From Megalobrama amblycephala (lineage: Eukaryota; Chordata; Actinopteri; Cypriniformes; Xenocyprididae), in the NCBI RefSeq assembly GCF_018812025.1, contig NC_063049.1, forward strand, positions 6,671,513 to 6,735,512: a DNA stretch of 64,000 bases. Reading direction: 5' to 3'. Positions 57,675-64,000 of the stretch are shown here, one piece after another. A model generated the notes under the pieces. That model ran no database searches. It was given only the letters and a program-made list of their open reading frames with translations, and was not told the origin of the DNA. How positions within the stretch are numbered: position 1 is the stretch's first letter; each line of letters begins with the position of its first letter. The position numbers were made by a program, and so were the translations under genes.

Positions 57675-60600
57675 ATGCAGCTGGTCATTTATTTCCTGAT
57701 GATATTAACATACACACATGCAGATTATCCTGCACTAAAAACTCTTCTATCAGAGAAGGGTCTCGGAGGCGGTAAGTTCTTCACTGCATTGATCTGAAAT
57801 GACATCTAACAACATTCTTCATTGAGAGTTTCAGTTTGACATGACAGCCACCTGTCAGGAAACTGACTGTTTCCAGCATTGTTTCTGTAATATATTATAC
57901 TTTTATGCACAGATTCCTTTCATATATAAACTTTTCCCTCCAAAAACAACTTATTTCATATCACCAAAACAGAATGACATCCATGAAAGTTAATTATATA
58001 TTAGTAGGCAACGAGTAGTAGGAACGCCCATTATATAGCGACCTAAACAGCAGCCACTGGTGACATGCAGTGACAGTCACTGGCATTATGAACTGGGCTT
58101 AAAGGCACAATATGTAAGATTTTTTGATTAAAACATCAATACAATGTTATATATTTTGTTGAATTGTGTACTTTGTTTAACCCAAATGTTCCAAACAATG
58201 TTTAAATCCAGAGAAATCAGCTATTTTAACCAGTGTAATGGCCTTGTCATTGCGTCACCTGTTAGTGTTACACTCGATTTCCGGTTTTACCAGTTTAGAA
58301 ACCATGGAAACACCAAAGACGCTTTGATATGTTATGTGTTTTATTAGACAGGTGAGCAACTGTTTTGATCCTTTAATGACTAATCATTGTTATAGTTCAA
58401 CACAGTCTTATTGTTTGAATCTCTTGTTCCCTTTCGAAAGGGAACTCAACACTGCGCTTCACATGCTTTGGGGAACGCCTCCTCATGAACCGGTGTCTGA
58501 AAACAATTATCAAATTACGACAATCCTATTGGCTGGCGACAGCCTATGACGTCATTATTGCGTGACCCGAAGTATATAAGTAGCGCCTAGAGAAGCAGTC
58601 AGTATCTTTTCGTCTTCAGGGACTGTTTTGTTTGAAAGCAAGTTATATCAAATTGGTATTAAGGTGAGACAAATTATGTCTGACAAACATTTCAGGAAGT
58701 GTGTGCATCGTGTCCCATAGTGTTGACATCTGATCACACACATAACTTATGACATTGTCTTTTATGAGAACAAAAGAGCATGTACAGGCAGTTCTTGTGG
58801 GATCTGTTATTGTGAGTGTGTTTTACTTGTAAAATGCTCCACCCTTCTCTTGTCTTTTCCTCGAGAGGAGAAGGACTGGCAGCTGCACCTAACGGTTCAG
58901 GTCTTACTCTTGCTGAGGCAGAGTAGAGACTAGATCAAGGGGTTTTCAGCTGGAGCTTGTTGTAGAGTTGAAGGGGTGAAATTCCCCGCGACCTTTGATG
59001 GCTGACGGGAGAGAGCTGTGTGATTATGATGATGTGTTGTCTTTGACATCGTTAGATTCAGCAGCAGTTGCTCTTCTTGTTGTAAGCCAAACAAGAGAGC
59101 AGGAGATGGCTGTTGAGGATGAAGATGGTGAGCCTTCTGAATCCTTAAAGCCACCCTGCCCCCGCGTATATACAGCTGTTTGAGATTATGGAACGCGCCT
59201 CTGCCAGACTGCAGCTGTTGATGGAGTGAGTATGGGTACGTGTCGATGCCTCCTACTGACGAAATGGGTGCAACTATCTCGTAATATAGGCAGGCTTCAA
59301 CGCTCCATACGCGGCAGCAGGTCAGGCAGGTATTGCTTTACACACAATGTCGGTTTGTAAGCATATCAGTTGGACCTGCTGAAATTGGCTTGGCAGGTCT
59401 CTTTATATTTATAAAAACCTTGGTTTCCTGTATAGGATGCGGTTTAAGGGCCCTGAAGTTCCATTAGGTTGGCTGGAAAGATATATTATTAAGGGTAGTA
59501 CTTTGTTAGTCCCCTTTATGGATGTGTTGGCTTCATTCTTTGCAGAATTCACTGAAGACACAGAAGCTACCATTCATATGTATTCAGATGTGGGCTTTAA
59601 CTGTTAGCCACCTTGTGGTAAATTAGCTTTCTCCTCTGGTAAATGCTAGAGTTTTAAGATTAGTTATCACTAACTTCAGATAGATATATGTTCAGCGTCG
59701 GCTTTACAGGCCACCTGACATTGTGTGCTTGGGTTGAGCTCTGCTCCTCTGAGCTTTATTGTAGAAATATAGTCTTCTCAGAGTTTGCCTCCTCTCAGTT
59801 GAGAGTTGTTGGTAGAGGCTGTTGTTTCTTAGCCCCAGGCAGATCTATGCTTATGTGTTGGCCTTATAGGCCCACAGCTATAGCTGGCCTAGGCTAGAAC
59901 AAGGGTTTAGGCGGTCTGCTAGAAGCGGTCTGCCTACTGGATATCTTCTCTGAAGAATGTGAATTGAGACTCTGTGATCAGACAGGTTGTTGGCCAAGAC
60001 TAGGTTTCTGTAAGACCAGGTTGGCCTCCCTGGTGGCAATCGGGGTCGAGTACGTTCCCCTGAAAAGTGACTGGAAGGCCTCTTTGAGGCTTATAGCTTG
60101 GACTGTTGGCCATAAGGAATGCTGTCACTCACATCCTATGTATGACCCGTAGGAGGAAGTGCTATTCTGGCACTTCAGTTGAAGCTGCTACTTCTGATGT
60201 TTGTCTAGCCATTTTTGACATGCACTCCCCTCAAGCATGGCGGCGTTGGTATATCGTTCCCTAAAGCGTGTCAAACACAGTACCCTGACAGCAACATAGT
60301 GTCGGGCCAGAACCGGCCCACATCTAGTCCGTGTGTAAACCACATGTACCAGATGTGGGCCGGATCTGGGCCACACTACGTTGCTGTCTGGGTGTTGAGT
60401 TCCCTTTCGAAAGGGAACGTCTCAGGTTACGTATGTAACCATGGTTTCCTGAGAACAGGGAACGAGCGTTTCCTAGCCATGCTTCAGGGCTGCCTGCTGA
60501 ACAGTACCTTCAGACGATAAGGTACTGATTGCTTCTCTAGGCGCTCCTTATATACTTCCTGGTCACGCAATGATGACGTCATAGGCTGTCGCTGGCCAAT

Positions 60601-62674
60601 AGGATTGTCGTGATTTGATCATTGTTTTCAGACACCAGTTCATGAGGAGGCGTTCCCCAAAGCATGTCAAACGCAGTGTCTCGTTCCCTGTTCTCAGGGA
60701 ACCATGGTTACATATGTAACCTGAGACATTTTCTTGATTTGCTGCAAGTAACATGTTTGTACCTCAGAGACAACACTATAGTCAAGTGGCTAACAAAGCA
60801 TAACCAGAAAGAGCTTTATTTGTATTAACAGAAATATAGCATTTTCAATATATTTTCAAATTAATTGCATGCCATTTAACAACACAAGTCATCCAGCTTT
60901 TATAAATGATATCCTAGTTTTTACTGTTATTTTTATTCCTTATGTTCTATTTTTATTCTTCTTCTTTATGTAAAGCACTTTGAATTACCATTGTGTATGA
61001 AATGTGCTATACAAATAAAATTGCCTTGCCTTGCCTAATATCGATCTAGTGTACTGCAGTGTTCAACAAGTATCTCATACCAGCCACGAGCGAACGCACA
61101 GTAATGTAGCAGATGAAATTTAGCTTTGTAGCTAATTCTGGGGCAGTTTTTATACTATCCATTGTCCCTGTCAAATAAAGAATTAAATAATAAATCAAGC
61201 TAATCAAGGGCCTCAGGATTACTAGAAAGCTGGTGAGTCAGGCAGGTGAGTTTTTATCAGGGTTGGACTCTCTAGGACAGTGGCCCTCCAGGACCGAAGT
61301 TGCCCATCCCTGTGTATGAGTAATACATTTCAGGTTCATGGAAGATAGAGGTGGACTTTAAACGTAACTTTAAACATAACTTTAAACATAAAATATACAT
61401 AAACAACAAGCGGCCAAATGCAGCATATAAGCACCATAAAACAGCAACATAAAATGTAGTATATCCTTCTGGAGCTCCTCCATGGGTCGTGCAGATGTCT
61501 CTCCACCAGACTTGCCTCCAATCCCAAGCTCTCAGCCCCACCCTGCTTCATAAAGTTAATAAAAACTTTATACTCTTGTTCATTAGCCCCATTGTTTTGT
61601 ATTCATTGTTTTGAATAAGCAGGAATTTAATAGCATTTATCAAAAATAGCCTCTGTATATTTCCTCTTGCTCGATGGATATTTATTGAAAGATAACAGAA
61701 TATATCTGCAATATAAACCCTCAAATATTTAATTTTATTTTGTTTGAGTACTTAAAGGGTAACTTCAGCAATTTTTTTGTTACAAATGCCAGTAGTGTGT
61801 GTGAATGAACAATGATGTTAAAAGAGTCTTTTGATAGATCCAGGACTTTTGTAAAAACTACAAATTTTTGTATCCCAGTTCAAGGACAGTTGGATTCAGC
61901 CCAGTGCATTATGGGTGTTGAAGTTTTGGCAAAAGGGCCCTTTTTAGAAAGAAAAAAAAATCCAAAGCCCCTTTTTCTGTTTTCTCTAGTCATGTAACAC
62001 AGATTTTATAAATAAATAAATGAATGAATCAAATCACATTTCTCCTGCATAGGCAGCACAGTTTTATTAAAAACCCATTTTGCCATTGGTGGATTAACCC
62101 TTTAAAATACATGAAATCTGGTATATTTTGATCATGATGATACTAAAGAGGTGATATATGTTGTTGTATCTGTTTCTGTGTGTGTTCAGTGTCTCAGATG
62201 ATGTCTGTCCGGATACAAAGTGAACTGAAGAGTACTGCAATCCCAGAGGTCCGGGGTGGGATAGACATCTGGATCGGGACTGTAGACTACGACTTATCAA
62301 AGTCAGTACACTGACAATCAAACCCAACAAACTAATTAAAATGTTCTTAGAGTTGTCACAGATACTAAATGCATTTATTTAAGCACAAATACATGACATT
62401 TAGTCAGTAGTGCTTATATGCATCACATGTAATAAACTGTTATTTTAGCTTGAATGCAAAAAGTAATAATTTAGCAAAAAAAATTGAATGCATTAACGTG
62501 AATATATTCCATAAATGGTAAACAGATGTGTTTTTGTCTTTCCAGCATGCAGGTTGTGGAGTGCAGCATGCCAGACCCATCACTGGTGTTTGTACAGGGA
62601 ACAGGTGTATCTGTGACAGTCAGTCAACTCTCATTAGGCGTCACAGGCAGCTGGGCAACACAGTTTGGCATCAT
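57675..62674 (+). CDS. BPI/LBP-family secreted lipid-binding protein, first three exons
   Basis: Exons 57675-57771, 62190-62301 and 62546-62674 join in frame (phases 1, 2, 2) to 112 codons plus two bases. Exon 1 encodes a signal peptide (MQLVIYFLMILTYTHA) followed by LKTLLSEKGLGG. Exon 2 has VSQMMSVRIQSELKSTAIP and GGIDIWIGTVDYDLSN, the amphipathic N-terminal helix and first strands of the BPI fold. Exon 3 runs from MQVVECSMPDPSLVFVQG to the GSWATQFGI strand. Exon lengths and breaks match the start of mammalian BPI and LBP. The family binds lipopolysaccharide or other lipids outside cells and has about 450-480 residues; the rest lies beyond position 64000. Intron 1 is 4.4 kb and holds a DIRS-like remnant. 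A possible 5'UTR exon ends at the TTTGAG|GTACG donor near 56582. Which member (BPI, LBP, BPIFC-like) cannot be decided. Confidence 0.85.
58085..58425. repeat. Interspersed repeat (GGCACAATATGTAAGATTTTT end)
   Basis: A common fish DNA-repeat end at 58103; the repeat is cut by the DIRS-like element at its right. No host exon is supported here. Confidence 0.5.
58426..60727. mobile_element. DIRS-like retroelement remnant with inverted termini
   Basis: Left terminus (58446-58625: ACTGCGCTTCACATGC, then TATTGGCTGGCGACAGCC, TGACGTCATTATTGCGTGACC, TATATAAG) is inverted at 60480-60690. The 20-bp palindrome GTTCCCTTTCGAAAGGGAAC occurs at both 58426-58445 and 60399-60418. Inverted termini plus an internal complementary region are the hallmark of DIRS-type elements, which integrate by a tyrosine recombinase. 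Internal frames (for example 59964-60152) are short fragments; no intact gag, RT or recombinase remains. Confidence 0.6.
60281..60395. mobile_element. Short palindromic MITE inside the DIRS-like remnant
   Basis: Ends ACCCTGACAGCAAC and GTTGCTGTCTGGGT; the whole is a near-palindrome with GGCCCACATCT arms. Without it the DIRS-like sequence AACACAGT would continue to GTTGAGTTCCC. Confidence 0.7.
60900..61037 (+). mobile_element. LINE 3' end with (TTGCC)n tail
   Basis: TAAAGCACTTTGAATTACC, then GTGCTATACAAATAAAATTG and three TTGCC repeats: the 3' end of an L2-like LINE. No coding part remains. Confidence 0.65.
61190..61315. repeat. Partial copy of the GGTAGGCAAGTTCGG MITE
   Basis: Contains CTAATCAAGGGCCTCAGG and ends GGACCGAAGTTGCCCATCCCTG, related to the right half of the MITE at 36399. 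Confidence 0.5.
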
Positions 62675-64000
62675 GTAAGTGCACCAGTTTTACCTGAGGT
62701 GATTTTGGAAACAGATAAATCTTTTTCTATAAATCTTACTGTACAATTTCATATTCTTATATGACAAGGACCATGAACACACACTGATGCCTCTTTGGTC
62801 TTTAATAAACCCCAACAAGGGTGATCAGAAATCTTAGTTACAATGCGTTTGCACTGTTAGTGACATTAGTATGCAGAAATTGAGTTGCAATAACGAGATC
62901 ATGCTTTCATGAGCTCAACAACATGTCTGTGATTGACTACAATGTTCATCACTGCAGCCAAATATAATGCCATAGATCTAAATGTAACGCAGCACTTTTC
63001 ATGATTAGTTAACCTTGAGAGCTGTAACATTAAAAATGAGTTAAAAGTTTTCGAGAGAGTAATACTTAGCTATTTCAAATGGAAAAATGTTAGCCAATCA
63101 CAGTAGTGGGCGTTTACACTAAAGTCTTACAGCAGACCCGCCCCTTAAAACAGAGCATTCAAATCAGAGGCTAAAATCAGGGTAGAAAAATGGCTTTTAT
63201 TTCTGAATTATGACAATTTTGGATGTAAAAAGCACACTAACATTTTAAATGCACCCCAGGAAACATTATAAAACAATAAAACAATGCAGTTCATGACCCC
63301 TTTAAACGCTTTGATTGTACACAGACTATTTAAAATGAGCAGTGTAACTTTTTATATATTTGGTTGACTGTATTTTATTTTAACAATGAACAGACTGCAA
63401 TGTCAAGTTACTAGAACTGAGGTTATGTTGTGTGTGTGCGTGAGGCGCCGGCGCGTTTTCTTAAAAGTGGAAACAACCTAAAGTACTCTGACATTTATAG
63501 TCCTAAGAGAAACACCATTCGAATATGTGAAAGGTTAACTATAGGCTTATTATTTTTGTACACTCTCAATAAAATCAAAACATTGCTTGTAAAATAAAGA
63601 AAACAAAATCAATTTTCTGCCGTCTCGGTTTCCTTTCCGTGAATTGCTTCTCAAAAATGAACTGAAACAGCATATAGATATAGCTTAGTCTATTACTTGT
63701 CACAGTTTTTTTTTCTTTCATTTTGTTAATATGTTAATTATTTAAGTGAAATATATTCCATGAATAGGCATAGGCTTATTCCTTTTATATGATTTTATCC
63801 TGATTTTTTCTCCGTTCACAGAAGCACTGTAGGTGTGTGATGATGATAAATCCTCATGTTCTGTTGTTTATGCTGCTATTTGTGCATGTAGGCTAAAACT
63901 AAAGCCCTGGGATTTTGTTGTTGCTGTATTTTTAATGGGTCACAGACACTTATCCAATCTAATTTAATTTAATATTCTCGGCTAATGAAAGGATAATGAT
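62675..64000. other. Intron of the BPI/LBP-family gene to the window end
   Basis: After the donor at 62675 I find no convincing fourth exon before the window ends. The stretch is AT-rich with chance frames. Confidence 0.45.

Noticed and set aside
59964..60376. Two frames considered as host exons within the BPI/LBP intron
   Set aside because: They lie between the inverted termini of the DIRS-like remnant, and the second is in a palindromic MITE.
61272..61551. 89- and 71-codon minus-strand frames
   Set aside because: Hydrophobic stretch with Lys/Leu repeats from a short AACTTTAAACATAA tandem; no supporting motif.

Overview
The window is vertebrate nuclear DNA, most likely from a cyprinid-like teleost. 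Genes are split by GT-AG introns. The duplicated MS4A and C1q-like families are typical of fish. The repeat load (Tc1/mariner, hAT and piggyBac MITEs, Harbinger, L2-type LINEs, small gag-only LTR elements, DIRS-like remnants, tRNA-derived SINEs) is what cyprinid genomes show. The species assignment is inference. Most open frames in the window are transposon fragments or chance; five host loci can be supported.

Layout. (1) 1-7.5 kb: the 5' part of an MS4A-type four-pass membrane protein gene on the minus strand. Four coding exons are intact and its last visible intron is swollen by nested transposons. (2) 7.05-21.85 kb: two tandem copies of one segment. Copy A holds the 5' part of the intact MS4A gene. 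Copy B holds a dead paralogue, cut off inside its second coding exon and split in its first by a gag-only LTR retrotransposon with a 5-bp target duplication. Both copies also carry an older LTR/gag element, and each collected different later insertions, so the order of events can be read. (3) 23.2-23.5 kb: an unrecognised 85-codon frame. (4) 24.8-25.8 kb: a secreted C1q-domain gene on the minus strand with a frameshift in the leader exon and a stop in a short coiled-coil exon; its promoter region recurs inverted at 27.06-27.25 kb. (5) 27.3-27.8 kb: an endogenous retrovirus env remnant. (6) 28-34 kb: a three-level nest of transposons (Tc1-like, then a 4.7-kb hAT-like element with a multi-exon transposase, then a 680-bp MITE). 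(7) 36.8-43.6 kb: the complete nine-exon gene for actin-related protein 5 (ACTR5), plus strand. (8) 43.6-57.6 kb: repeat-rich intergenic DNA. (9) 57.7-62.7 kb onward: the first three coding exons of a secreted BPI/LBP-family gene, plus strand, with a DIRS-like remnant in its first intron.

ACTR5 works in the nucleus as a subunit of the INO80 chromatin remodeller. The MS4A, C1q-like and BPI/LBP genes are membrane or secreted proteins of immune-type families. ACTR5 and LBP/BPI also lie near each other on human chromosome 20, so the right half looks like conserved synteny. Coordinates of exons were read by eye from splice signals and reading-frame continuity; transposon ends were set by target-site duplications where stated.
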